Positions 35,872 to 44,790 of a stretch of 64,000 nt of DNA are shown here, piece by piece. Where the stretch lies: positions 62,001 through 126,000 of the forward strand of contig NZ_PVNG01000003.1 in assembly GCF_003001935.1 (NCBI RefSeq). The letters run 5' to 3'. Source of the DNA: Nonomuraea fuscirosea (GTDB lineage Bacteria; Actinomycetota; Actinomycetes; Streptosporangiales; Streptosporangiaceae). The notes beneath the pieces are model-generated. The model was not told the origin of the DNA and did not search any database. It saw nothing but the letters and a program-made list of their open reading frames with translations. The position numbers and the translations under genes are program-made. Each line of letters begins with the position of its first letter. Positions within the stretch are counted from its first letter, which is position 1.

Positions 35872-36909
35872 ATGTCAGACCGACCAGTCTTCGTCATCGG
35901 ATGCCCGCGGTCCGGCACCACGATGCTCCAGCTGATGCTCCACTCGCACCCCCGTATGGCGGTGCCGCCGGAGACGCGCTTCCTCGTTCCCGCTTATTAC
36001 CGCCGCCGCACGTGGGGGGACCTGCGGCTGGACCAGCGCCGCCGCGCGCTCGCGGAGTGGATCGCGACCGACCGCAGCACGAAGTTCCGCGAGCTCAAGA
36101 TCGACAAGGACGAGTTCGTCCGGCAGGCCATGGAGGGTCCCGGCTCGCTCGGCTCGGTGATCGGCACGGCCTTCCGCATGTACGCCGACCGCTTCGACAA
36201 GGCCCGCTGGGGCGACAAGCGGCCCAGCTACGTCAAGCAGGTGGACCTGCTGCTCCGCCTCTTCCCCGACGCCCAGTTCATCCACCTCATCAGGGACGGC
36301 CGCGACTGCGTGGCCTCGCTGAAGGAGATGCCCTGGTACACGCTGGACTCCTTCCACGCCGTCTCCACCTGGGCCGAGGCCATCGACGCGGGCGGCCGGC
36401 TGAAGCGGACGCTGCCCGACGACACCTACTACGAGCTGCGTTACGAGGACCTCACCGACGACCCGATGACCGAGCTGAAGAAGCTCTGCCACTTCCTGGA
36501 CGAGGACTTCTCGCCGTCGATGATCTCGCCGCGCGAGGCGGCCAGCGTGGCCGTGCCGCAGCACAAGGTCTGGCACAGCAACACCCACCGCGAGGTCACC
36601 CGCAGCCGGGTCGGGAGCTGGGCGAACCGGCTGGACGACTGGGAGATCGCGCTGTGCGAGCACATGCTCGGCGACCGCCTGGAGTCCATGGGGTACGAGC
36701 TGACCGGCGCGCCCAAGCCGGCCAAGGAGCACGTGACGGCCGCGCAGAAGACGATGCAGAAGCGCAAGGCCAGCCGCATGCGCAAGGCCATGCGTGACCG
36801 GTTCAACCGGCTGCGCGAGCCGAGCCCGGTGGCCGCCATGCTCACCACCCGCCAGCGTTCGCTGGCCGGGGTGCCGCAGCAGCGCAAGGAACTCACCGAA
36901 CCGGTCTGA
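35872..36909 (+). CDS. Sulfotransferase
   Basis: 345 residues starting 21 bases after the CDP-alcohol enzyme. The PAPS-binding P-loop is VIGCPRSGTTMLQLML at residues 8-23, and the 3'-phosphate motif is FIHLIRDGRDCVASL. These define the Sulfotransfer_3 group. It moves sulfate from PAPS to a hydroxyl or amine of an unknown acceptor. The C-terminal 60 residues are basic (QKTMQKRKASRMRKAMRDRF) and may bind membrane or polymer. Because it sits in a glycan locus, a sugar or polyol is a reasonable acceptor. A hairpin follows its stop. Confidence 0.9.
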   Translation: MSDRPVFVIGCPRSGTTMLQLMLHSHPRMAVPPETRFLVPAYYRRRTWGDLRLDQRRRALAEWIATDRSTKFRELKIDKDEFVRQAMEGPGSLGSVIGTAFRMYADRFDKARWGDKRPSYVKQVDLLLRLFPDAQFIHLIRDGRDCVASLKEMPWYTLDSFHAVSTWAEAIDAGGRLKRTLPDDTYYELRYEDLTDDPMTELKKLCHFLDEDFSPSMISPREAASVAVPQHKVWHSNTHREVTRSRVGSWANRLDDWEIALCEHMLGDRLESMGYELTGAPKPAKEHVTAAQKTMQKRKASRMRKAMRDRFNRLREPSPVAAMLTTRQRSLAGVPQQRKELTEPV

Positions 36910-36951
36910 GCCTGCCCCTGGGGGTCAGCGCTCGATGCCGTTTGAGCGCTC

Positions 36952-36976
36952 AGCGCTCGGGCCTACTCCGAGCGCT
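36952..36976. terminator. Hairpin between the convergent sulfotransferase and GT4 genes
   Basis: Nine-pair stem AGCGCTCGG / CCGAGCGCT with the loop GCCTACT. Its right arm touches the stop codon of the minus-strand GT4 gene. GCGCTCAGCGCTCG-type direct repeats surround it. Confidence 0.65.
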
Positions 36977-38034
36977 CAGCGCTCGATGTGGGCGAACAGC
37001 GACTCCCACCGGTCCAGCACGTGGTCGAGGCGGAACGCCTCGGCCCGTGCGCGGGCGTCGGCCCCCAGCCGCCGCCGCTCCTCCTCGTCCCCGGCCAGCC
37101 GGGCCAGCTCCGCCGCGAACGCGTCCACGTCGCCCGGCGGCACCAGCACGGGACCGGCGGAGCGCACCCCTCCCGACACGTCGAAGGCCACCGCGGGCAC
37201 CCCGCGCGCCGCCGCCTCCAGCAGCACGATCGGCAGCCCCTCGTGCTCGCTGGTCAGCGCCAGGACCGAGGCCGACAGGTACTCGGCGGGTATCCGCGCG
37301 GCCGGCACCAGCCCCCTGAACACCACCCGGTCGCCCACGCCGTCCCGCTCCGCGTGCGCGCGCAGCCGCTCCCGCTCGCCGCCGTCCCCGATGAGATGCA
37401 GCTCCCATTCGGGCGGCAGCTTCGCGCGGGCGAACGCGCTGATCAGCCGGTCGAACCGCTTGACGCCTTCCAGCCGGCCCACGCCGAGCACGCGCGGCGA
37501 CGCGAGGTCCGACATCCGCTCGGGCCAGTCCGCCAGCGGGTTCGGCAGCGTGTACGCGTTGGGCAGCAGCGCGTGCTCCGAGAACAGCCGGGCGTCGTCC
37601 TCGCTGAGGAAGAGCGCCTGGTCCAGCCGGGCGTAGTGGCGGCGGATCGAGGCCAGGTGCCAGCAGCCGCGGGCGTGGTCGTACGAGCTGTGATACTGGC
37701 CGATCGGCCGGAACCCCTCGGGCAGCAGCCCCGACAGCCTGGCCACCACGGACGGCGAGGTCATGACCGCGTAGCCGGGCCTGATCCGGCGCAGCAGCTT
37801 CCTGAGCCGGCGGTCGCTCAGCCGGCGCGCCAGCGGGCCCTCGGCGGCGCGGCGGCCGATCACGTGCCGCTGGTAGCGCGGATGCCGGACGTAGCGGAAC
37901 GGGACGGCGGCCGGTTGCAGGCCGATGACGTGCACCTCGTGCCCGCGCCGCGCCAGGCCCTGGGCCAGGGTGTGGGTGACCTGCTGGGTGCCGCCGAGCG
38001 TGTCGGCGTCCAGACAGGTGAAGACGACCGTCAC
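36976..38034 (-). CDS. GT4 glycosyltransferase (TagE-like)
   Basis: 352 residues from GTG 38034, which overlaps the stop of the upstream gene (GTGA). GT-B fold: N-terminal FTCLDADTLGGTQQVTHTLAQG acceptor domain and C-terminal VLGVGRLEGVKRFDRLISAF, HLIGDGGERERLRAHA, then ALTSEHEGLPIVLLEAAARGVP with the donor-binding E-x7-E. The pattern resembles poly(glycerol-phosphate) glucosyltransferase TagE and related wall polymer enzymes. It probably adds a sugar to the polymer made by the upstream fusion protein (inference from coupling). Confidence 0.9.
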   Translation of the reverse strand: MTVVFTCLDADTLGGTQQVTHTLAQGLARRGHEVHVIGLQPAAVPFRYVRHPRYQRHVIGRRAAEGPLARRLSDRRLRKLLRRIRPGYAVMTSPSVVARLSGLLPEGFRPIGQYHSSYDHARGCWHLASIRRHYARLDQALFLSEDDARLFSEHALLPNAYTLPNPLADWPERMSDLASPRVLGVGRLEGVKRFDRLISAFARAKLPPEWELHLIGDGGERERLRAHAERDGVGDRVVFRGLVPAARIPAEYLSASVLALTSEHEGLPIVLLEAAARGVPAVAFDVSGGVRSAGPVLVPPGDVDAFAAELARLAGDEEERRRLGADARARAEAFRLDHVLDRWESLFAHIER

Positions 38035-40688
38035 TGCGTGCTCTCCCTCGTGTCGGCGAAGAAGTCGGCCACGATCCTGGCGGCGGCGTCGCCGCGCTCG
38101 TCGGCGCACCAGAGCTCGCGGAAGGCCGCGTACCGCTCGGCGTAGGAGGCGTGCACGGCGGGCAGGTCGCGCAGCGCGGCCACCAGGTTCTCGGTCGTCG
38201 AGACGCACGGGCCTGGGGCGATGGCCGGCAGATCGTGGTAGACGCCGCGCTCGGCGAGCCGGTAGTCGTCCCAGTCGTCGATGTAGAACAGCATCGGCTT
38301 GCCCGTCAGCGCGTAGTCGCACATGACGGAGGAGTAGTCGGTCAGCAGCGCGTCCGAGGCCAGCATCAGATCGTTGATGTCCAGATAGGACCCGGCCGAG
38401 CGGACGAAGTGCTTGAGGTGCTCGGGCGGCCGGTAACGCTCGACCGGATGCGTACGCAGCAGCACCACCCAGTCCTCGGCCAGCTCCTCGGCCATGAGCT
38501 CCAGGTCGGCCCGTACGGACCGGCCGCTGCCGATGCCCAGGTCCCGGTAGGTGGGCGCGTAGAGCAGCACCCGGCGCCCCGGCGGCACCTCCAGCCGCCG
38601 CAGCACCTCGGCCGCCGGGCCTTCCAGGGCCGGCTCGGCCCGGACGAGGGCGTCGCAGCGGGGCGTGCCGCACCGGTACACCTTGCCGGAGTAGCCGTTC
38701 GACGGCAGGAAGACCCGCGAGAACTCGGCGCTCGGCGACACCAGCGCGTCCCACCGCGCGACCGCCGCCCGCCACCGCGCCCGCGGCTTGTCGAAGTCGC
38801 CGCGCAGGTCGGGCGCGTCGAACCCGATCGACTTGATCCCCTGCCCGTGCCACGTCTGCAGGTAGCGGGTGCCCCTGGGCTTGGGGTAGTCCAGCGGGAA
38901 GCCGTGGCTGTCCACCCAGACGCCGGCCCTGGCCATGGTGTAGATGTAGCGCCAGCTCCCGCGGCGGACGAGCCGCGCGTCCGCGGGGAAGTTCCGGCGC
39001 CCTTTGGCCACCGACCAGACCACCTCGATCGGCAGGCCGCGCCGGCGCAGCTCCTCGTAGATGGCCCTGGGGCTGCCGCTGTAACCCTTGCCGACGTCGG
39101 ACTCGAACAGGGCCAGGTCGTGCCGGCGCGGCAGCACCCTGATCATCAGCTTGTACGCCCGCAGCTTGTTCGCCGGCGTGTTGAACCGCTTCATCAGCTG
39201 CCGCTTGATCCGCCGCCACACCGACCGGGCGATGGAGTCGGGCCGCACGCACAGGTAGGCGGCGTACCCCTCGACCTTGAGCGTGCAGCCGGGCAGCTCG
39301 ATCGGCTCGGTGTGCGGGTCGGCGATGATCCGGTCGGTCGTGGTGTGCCCGTCGGAGGTCCTGGTGAAGCCGATGCGCGGGTCGCACCGGCCCTTGGGCG
39401 TGAAGGTGACCCGGCTGACGTACCCGCCGGCGCTCGACGGCTCCGGCGTGATGGGCACCCGTTCCCGGCCGAGCTGCAGGAACGCCGTCCAGGCCGGCGG
39501 CAGCACGCCGAACGGGTCGTAGGTCCGCACGGTCATCCGCACCCGGTCCCCGTCGGAGGACAGGTCCGCCACCTCGTGCCGCAGCCGGGAGGAGGTGTAG
39601 GGCAGCTCGGCCAGCCGCAGCCGGGTGATGTCCATGCCGGGGGAGGGCGTGGTGCCCCAGTACGTCCGCCCGTCGAGCTGCACCGCCGCCCGGGGCGCGG
39701 CCCTGGGCCCGGTCAGCGAGCCGGCCGCGATGCGCAGGTCCTCGATCCGGTCGTCCAGGATGAGCCGGCAGCAGACCCGGTCGAGCGGGGCGATCCGCTC
39801 GAACACCTCGTCCGCCACCTCCTCCAGGTACGGCCGCACCACCGAGGCGAACTCCTTGACCCAGACCAGGTCACGCCGGGGCAGCGGGTTGAGGTAGACG
39901 CGCAGGTCCTGCCGGACGAACCGGTACTGCCGGTGCGGCACCAGGTCCGCGGCCCCGTGCTCGCGCAGGATGTCGTCGCTCAGCCGGGCCGCGATCACCC
40001 GTTGCCGCACGTTGTCCAGGTCGTCGATGCTGAGCGAGATGGAGTCGTTCGCGGGCGCGCGGTGCCAGTGGTAGACCACCCACGGCACGACGGCGAACCT
40101 GCGGCTGGTCGCGTAGAGCTCGGCGGCGAAGACGTGGTCCTCGTAGTGGATGTCCTCGGGGAAGCGCAGCACGTTGTCGCGCAGGCGGCCGACGTCGTAC
40201 AGCTTGTTGGTGCTGAAGCTGTCCAGGAACAGCTCGGGCTCCTCGCGGATGCCCTCGACCACCCGCCTTCTGGCGAACAGCGACGGATAGTACGGCTGCA
40301 GCCGCCCGCTCGGCTCGTACAGGCGCGAGATCTGCCCGGAGACGAAGTCGGCCCCGGTGCGTTCGATCTCGGCCAGCAGGCTCTTGCACGCGTGCCTGGG
40401 CAGCTCGTCGTCGCTGTCGAGGAACATGACGTACGGCGAGGCGGCGGCGTCGATCCCGTCGTTGCGCGGCGCCCCGCAGCCGCCGCTGTTGACCGGCCTG
40501 CGCAGGTAACGCACCCGTGGATCGGCCTGTTCGAGCCGCCGCGCCACCTCCGGCGTGCCGTCCGTGCTGGCGTCGTCGGCGATGATGACCTCAAGGTCGC
40601 GCAGCGACTGCCCGAGCACGGAACGTACGGCCCTGGGCAGGCGGGCCGCGTCGTTGTACGTGATGACGACGACCGTGCAGTCCGGCAT
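38031..40688 (-). CDS. GT2 domain fused to a TagF-like CDP-polyol phosphotransferase
   Basis: 885 residues. Residues 1-230 are GT2 (TVVVITYNDAARLPRAV, ADDASTDGTPEV, NSGGCGAPRNDG, FLDSDDELP). Residues 330-500 are a beta-rich linker. Residues 530-885 are a glycerophosphotransferase of TagF/TarL type: FESDVGKGYSGSPRAIYEEL, LQTWHGQGIKSIGFD (catalytic His), VLLRTHPVERY and LLTDYSSVMCDYALTGKPM. Such domains polymerise polyol phosphates from CDP-polyol. One chain could thus add a sugar and a polyol phosphate in turn, making a glycosyl-polyol-phosphate polymer. It starts the operon with the GT4. Confidence 0.93.
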   Translation of the reverse strand: MPDCTVVVITYNDAARLPRAVRSVLGQSLRDLEVIIADDASTDGTPEVARRLEQADPRVRYLRRPVNSGGCGAPRNDGIDAAASPYVMFLDSDDELPRHACKSLLAEIERTGADFVSGQISRLYEPSGRLQPYYPSLFARRRVVEGIREEPELFLDSFSTNKLYDVGRLRDNVLRFPEDIHYEDHVFAAELYATSRRFAVVPWVVYHWHRAPANDSISLSIDDLDNVRQRVIAARLSDDILREHGAADLVPHRQYRFVRQDLRVYLNPLPRRDLVWVKEFASVVRPYLEEVADEVFERIAPLDRVCCRLILDDRIEDLRIAAGSLTGPRAAPRAAVQLDGRTYWGTTPSPGMDITRLRLAELPYTSSRLRHEVADLSSDGDRVRMTVRTYDPFGVLPPAWTAFLQLGRERVPITPEPSSAGGYVSRVTFTPKGRCDPRIGFTRTSDGHTTTDRIIADPHTEPIELPGCTLKVEGYAAYLCVRPDSIARSVWRRIKRQLMKRFNTPANKLRAYKLMIRVLPRRHDLALFESDVGKGYSGSPRAIYEELRRRGLPIEVVWSVAKGRRNFPADARLVRRGSWRYIYTMARAGVWVDSHGFPLDYPKPRGTRYLQTWHGQGIKSIGFDAPDLRGDFDKPRARWRAAVARWDALVSPSAEFSRVFLPSNGYSGKVYRCGTPRCDALVRAEPALEGPAAEVLRRLEVPPGRRVLLYAPTYRDLGIGSGRSVRADLELMAEELAEDWVVLLRTHPVERYRPPEHLKHFVRSAGSYLDINDLMLASDALLTDYSSVMCDYALTGKPMLFYIDDWDDYRLAERGVYHDLPAIAPGPCVSTTENLVAALRDLPAVHASYAERYAAFRELWCADERGDAAARIVADFFADTRESTQ

Positions 40689-40724
40689 CCCAAGTCCCCC
40701 GTAGCTAGTTCTACCTGCGGGAAT

Positions 40725-40753
40725 GGCACTTCCCTCAGCCGCAGGGAAGTGTC
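40725..40753. terminator. Hairpin after coxG, ahead of the glycan operon
   Basis: CACTTCCCT (40727-40735) and AGGGAAGTG (40743-40751) form a perfect nine-pair stem with a seven-base loop. It can be extended by one G·T and one G-C pair. It lies between the coxG stop and the start of the next minus-strand gene and is the likely end of cox transcription. Confidence 0.65.
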
Positions 40754-40780
40754 CGGACTTGATGGACTATTTGCCGAAAA

Positions 40781-41494
40781 TCACCGCATAAGGCGACGAA
40801 TGATCCAGACGAGGGCGAGCAGCGCCACGAGCGCTCCGGCGACCGGCGCCAGCCGCTTCAGCAGCGGCTGCCCGGCGATCCGCAGCAGGTCGAGCGCCTC
40901 CTCGTCGGGCGTGCGCGAGGTGCGCAGCGGCGCCGGGGGCCGTACCTCCTGCTCGGGCGCCGGCGGCACCGCGCTCAGGTGCCGCTCCTCCTCCTGGCTC
41001 TGGCTCTGGTCCTGGCCCTGGTTCTGGGGCACCGGTTCGACCGTGGGCTCGGAGATCAGCGCGGCCAGGTTGTCGGCGAACCGCTCGATGAGCTTGCCGC
41101 CGACCTCTGCCATGACGCCCCGCCCGAACTGCGCGGGCCGGCCCGTCACGTTGAACGACGTCTCCACCGTGACCAGCGTGGCCTCGTCACGCTCCTGCAA
41201 GCGGGCCTTGACCGTGGCGGAGGCGGTGCCCGAACCCCTGGCCTCCTTGCCCGACGCCTGGATGGTGAGCGTATAAGAGTCTTTGTCCACGTCCTGGAAC
41301 TTGGCCGTGCCCCGGTAGGTGACCGTGATCGGGCCGACCTTGACCTTCATCCTGCCGGTGAACTCGTCGCCCTCGAAGATGTCGAGAGCCGCCCCCGGCA
41401 GGCACGGCGCGACCCGTTCGACGTCGAGCAGCACCGCCCAGGCCTGCTCGATCGGAACGGGAACAGTGAACTCGTGCTCGAACCGCATCGCCAT
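40781..41494 (-). CDS. coxG: CoxG-type SRPBCC protein with membrane anchor
   Basis: 237 residues. The N-terminal 145 residues match the CO-dehydrogenase subunit G family (SRPBCC fold): MRFEHEFTVPVPIEQAWAVL, PCLPGAALD, TYRGTAKFQDVD and the GRGVMAEVGGKLIERFADNL close. A Gln/Glu/Pro-rich linker leads to a C-terminal hydrophobic helix (PVAGALVALLALVWIIRR), so it is likely membrane-anchored. CoxG family members have been linked to anchoring the dehydrogenase at the membrane. It is the last cox gene, separated from coxM by a strong hairpin, so its expression may be lower. Confidence 0.88.
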   Translation of the reverse strand: MAMRFEHEFTVPVPIEQAWAVLLDVERVAPCLPGAALDIFEGDEFTGRMKVKVGPITVTYRGTAKFQDVDKDSYTLTIQASGKEARGSGTASATVKARLQERDEATLVTVETSFNVTGRPAQFGRGVMAEVGGKLIERFADNLAALISEPTVEPVPQNQGQDQSQSQEEERHLSAVPPAPEQEVRPPAPLRTSRTPDEEALDLLRIAGQPLLKRLAPVAGALVALLALVWIIRRLMR

Positions 41495-41536
41495 CGATCC
41501 GCTCCTTCTCCCAGTGCCTGTGACGATATGCCGCAG

Positions 41537-41564
41537 CGGGGGCGCCCCGGAAGAGGCGCCCCCG
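41537..41564. terminator. Strong hairpin between coxM and coxG
   Basis: A perfect ten-pair stem, CGGGGGCGCC with GGCGCCCCCG, around an eight-base loop (CCGGAAGA). There is no T-run in either direction. It could end or attenuate the operon before coxG. Confidence 0.7.
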
Positions 41565-41605
41565 TCACATAGCGCGCCAGATAGCGCGTCAGATCGCGCG
41601 TCGGC

Positions 41606-42460
41606 TCACGGTGAGGCCGTCGCCGTCCGCACCGCGCGATGGGTCAGCACCCTGGCCAGATGCCGCCGGTAGTCGGGCTGGGCGTGCAGATCGGCGGGCG
41701 GAGAGGTGTCGGCCGCCGCCTCCTCGCACGCCTGCCGTACCTGGTCGCCCAGTTCCACGCCCTGGAGGGCGGCCTCGGTGGCACGGGCGCGCACCGGGGT
41801 CGCCCCCATGTTGGTCAGCCCGATCCTGGCCTCGGCGATGGAACCGTTGGAGCGCCTGACCGCCGCCGCCACGCCGACGATGGCCCACGCCTGCGCGGTC
41901 CGGTGGAACTTCTCGTAGTGGAAGCCCCAGCCCGCGCCCAGTTTCGGCACCTTCACCCCGGTCAGGATCTCGCCCTGCCGCAGCGCCGACTCCCAGTAGT
42001 CGACGAAGAACGCGGCCGCCGGGATCTCCCGCTCGCCCTGCGCCGAGGCGGCCACGAACACCGCCTCCAGCGCCAGCGCCACCGCCGGCAGGTCGCCGGC
42101 CGGATCGGCGTGCGCCAGCGAGCCGCCGAACGTGCCCCGGTGCCTGATCGCCGGATCGGCCACCTGGGCCGCGGCCAGCGCCACCAGCGGGCAGCCGTCC
42201 CGCACCACGGGCGAGCGCAGCACCTCGTCGTGGGTGGCCATCGCGCCGATGAAGACGTGGTCGCCGCGGTCGTGCACGCCCTTCAGCTCCGCGATCCGGC
42301 CGACGTCCACCAGCTTCGACGGGTAGGCCAGCCGCAGCCGCAGCAGCGGCAGCAGCGACTGGCCGCCGGCCAGGACCTTGGCGTCCTCGTCCGAGGCGAG
42401 CGCCTGGCACGCCTGCTCCAGCGAGGTCGGACGCTCGTAGTCGAACTGAGCGGGAATCAT
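41606..42460 (-). CDS. coxM: CO-dehydrogenase-type FAD subunit (medium)
   Basis: 284 residues from ATG 42458-42460, overlapping the large-subunit stop. FAD-binding signatures AGGQSLLPLLRLRLAYP and RHRGTFGGSLAHADPAGDLP are in the positions typical of xanthine dehydrogenase/CODH medium subunits. The C-terminal CO_deh_flav_C-like domain follows. It passes electrons from the iron-sulfur subunit to FAD and then to an acceptor. The last member of the contiguous S-L-M block. Confidence 0.93.
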   Translation of the reverse strand: MIPAQFDYERPTSLEQACQALASDEDAKVLAGGQSLLPLLRLRLAYPSKLVDVGRIAELKGVHDRGDHVFIGAMATHDEVLRSPVVRDGCPLVALAAAQVADPAIRHRGTFGGSLAHADPAGDLPAVALALEAVFVAASAQGEREIPAAAFFVDYWESALRQGEILTGVKVPKLGAGWGFHYEKFHRTAQAWAIVGVAAAVRRSNGSIAEARIGLTNMGATPVRARATEAALQGVELGDQVRQACEEAAADTSPPADLHAQPDYRRHLARVLTHRAVRTATASP

Positions 42461-44790
42461 CGCCGCACTCCTTCCAGGGCCCGCCAGACGCGCTCGGGCG
42501 TGCACGGCATCCGCACGTCCTCGATCCCGTACGGGCGCAGCGCGTCCACGACCGCGTTCACCACGGCCGGGGTCGAGGCGATCGTGCCCGCCTCGCCGAC
42601 GCCCTTGGCGCCCAGCGGGTTGCTGGTCGCCGGGGTCTCGGTCCGGTCGAGGGTGAACATCGGCAGGTCGGCGGCCGACGGCAGCAGGTAGTCGGCCATC
42701 GTGGTGGTGAGCAGGTTGCCCTCGGCGTCGTACGTGGCCTCCTCGAAGAGCGCCTGCGCGATGCCCTGGGCGATGCCGCCGTGGACCTGGCCCTCCACGA
42801 TCAGCGGGTTGACGACCTTGCCGATGTCGTCCACCGCCACGTACGAGCGCAGCTTCACCATGCCCGTCTCCGTGTCGACCTCCACCGCGCACAGGTGGGT
42901 GCCGTGCGGGAAGGAGTAGTTGTCCGGGTCGAACGTGGCGTCGGAGTCGAGGTTCGGCTCGACCCCTTCCGGCAGGTCGTGCGCGGTGAAGGTGGCGTAG
43001 GCCAGCTCCTGGATCGTCTTGCTCGAATCCGTGCCGCGCACCTTGAACGCCCCGGCCTCGAACTCCAGGTCGTCCGGCGAGCACTCCAGCACGTACGCGG
43101 CCAGCTTGCGCGCCTTCTCCTTCACCTTCTCGCACGCCTTGAGCACCGCGACCCCGCCGATGACCAGCGAGCGCGAGCCGTAGGTGTCCATGCCCTTATG
43201 CGCGATCGCCGTGTCGCCGTGCAGCACCGTGACGTCCTCGAACGGCACGCCGAGCGCGTCGGCCACGATCTGGCTCCACGACGTCACGTGGCCCTGCCCG
43301 TGCGGCGAGGTGCCGGTGATGACCTCGACCTTGCCCGTGGGCAGCATCCGCACCGAGCCGTGCTCCCAGCCGCCCGCGCCGAAGTTGGCGTCCGCGAGCC
43401 ACCGCGACGGGGCCAGCCCGCACATCTCCGTGTACGTGCTGACGCCGATCCCGAGCTGCACCGGGTCGCCCCGGTCCCGCCGGTCGGCCTGTTCGGCGCG
43501 CAGCTTGTCGTAGCCGAAGAGCGACAGCGCCCGGTCGGTGGCCGCCTCGTAGTTGCCCGAGTCGTAGGTCAGGCCCGAGATCGTGGCGTACGGGAACTCC
43601 TCGTGCCTGATCCAGTTGCGCCTGCGCACCTCGATCGGGTCCACGTTCACCGCGGCCGCGAGCTCGTCCATCATCCGCTCGATGAGGAACGTGGCCTCCG
43701 GCCGGCCCGCCCCGCGGTAGGCGTCCGTGGGCATCTTCGTGGTGAACACGCCCGTGCAGTTGAACTGGTAGGCGTCCATCTTGTAGATCGCGTTGCACAT
43801 CGACGCGCCCAGCAGCGGGATGCCCGGCGTGAGCAGCATCAGGTACGCGCCCATGTCGGCCAGCAGGCTGACCTGCAGCCCTCTGATGCGCCCGTCGGCC
43901 TCGGCGGCCAGCCGTACGTGCTGGATCTGGTCGCGGCCGTGGTGCACGGTCAGGTTGCCCTCGGAGCGCGACTCCGTCCACTTGACCGGCCGGCCCAGCT
44001 TGCGGGCCAGCAGCAGGCAGAGCACCTCCTCCGCGGTGACCTGCAGCTTGGAGCCGAACCCGCCGCCCACGTCGGGCGCGATCACCCGCAGCTTGTGCTC
44101 GGGGATGCCGGTGACCACGGCCAGCATGACCCGCAGCACGTGCGGGATCTGCGTGGACGACCACAGCGTGAACGACTCGCCGTCGGTGTCGGCCAGGATC
44201 GCCCGCGGCTCCATCGCGGTCGGGATGAGCCGCTGCTGGACGAAGGTCCGGTCGACGACGACGGGCGCGTCCCTGAACGCGGCCTCGATGTCGCCGAAGT
44301 CGGCCGTCATCTCGTACGCCTTGTTGCCCGTCTCGTGCACCTTCGGGCTGTCCGCCGACAGCGCCTGGGTCATGTCGACCACCGCGGGCAACGGCTCGTA
44401 GTCGACCTCGATCGCCTCCAGCGCGTCGGCCGCCCGGTAACGGTCTACCGCGATCACGCAGGCCACGGCCTCGCCCACGTACCGGACCTCGGAGACCGCC
44501 ATCGGCGGGTGGTCGGGGATCACGATGTCCTCGGTGACCGGCCACGCGCACGGCAGGCTGCCCTGCTCGGCGGCGAGGTCCTGGCCGCTGAAGGCCGCCA
44601 CGACCCCGGGAAGGCCGCGCGCCCCCGACACGTCCACCCCGGTGATCCTGGCGTGCGCCATCGGGCTGCGCAGGAACGTCACGTGCAGCATCCCAGGACG
44701 CGACAGGTTGTCCGTCCACTGCGTGCGCCCGGTCAGCAGCTTGGCGTCCTCTTTGCGCCTACGCGGCTGTCCCACCTCCTGAACGGTCAC
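42457..44790 (-). CDS. coxL: Form II CO-dehydrogenase-type molybdenum subunit (large)
   Basis: 777 residues from GTG 44790. Molybdopterin-binding xanthine dehydrogenase family: VGQPRRRKEDAKLLTG start, VAPDVGGGFGSKLQVTAEE, GAGRPEATFLIERMMDELA and KGVGEAGTI near the end. The active-site loop is AYRGAGR at residues 357-363, which marks form II; true CO-oxidising form I has AYxCSFR with the Cu-binding Cys. So it should be treated as a CODH-like hydroxylase, not proven CO dehydrogenase. Overlaps coxM by 4 bases and coxS by 4 bases. Confidence 0.93.
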   Translation of the reverse strand: MTVQEVGQPRRRKEDAKLLTGRTQWTDNLSRPGMLHVTFLRSPMAHARITGVDVSGARGLPGVVAAFSGQDLAAEQGSLPCAWPVTEDIVIPDHPPMAVSEVRYVGEAVACVIAVDRYRAADALEAIEVDYEPLPAVVDMTQALSADSPKVHETGNKAYEMTADFGDIEAAFRDAPVVVDRTFVQQRLIPTAMEPRAILADTDGESFTLWSSTQIPHVLRVMLAVVTGIPEHKLRVIAPDVGGGFGSKLQVTAEEVLCLLLARKLGRPVKWTESRSEGNLTVHHGRDQIQHVRLAAEADGRIRGLQVSLLADMGAYLMLLTPGIPLLGASMCNAIYKMDAYQFNCTGVFTTKMPTDAYRGAGRPEATFLIERMMDELAAAVNVDPIEVRRRNWIRHEEFPYATISGLTYDSGNYEAATDRALSLFGYDKLRAEQADRRDRGDPVQLGIGVSTYTEMCGLAPSRWLADANFGAGGWEHGSVRMLPTGKVEVITGTSPHGQGHVTSWSQIVADALGVPFEDVTVLHGDTAIAHKGMDTYGSRSLVIGGVAVLKACEKVKEKARKLAAYVLECSPDDLEFEAGAFKVRGTDSSKTIQELAYATFTAHDLPEGVEPNLDSDATFDPDNYSFPHGTHLCAVEVDTETGMVKLRSYVAVDDIGKVVNPLIVEGQVHGGIAQGIAQALFEEATYDAEGNLLTTTMADYLLPSAADLPMFTLDRTETPATSNPLGAKGVGEAGTIASTPAVVNAVVDALRPYGIEDVRMPCTPERVWRALEGVRR

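Noticed and set aside
38151..41276. Plus-strand open frame of 1041 codons opposite the GT2-TagF gene
   Set aside because: No motif or plausible composition; the opposite strand has complete GT2 and TagF motifs.
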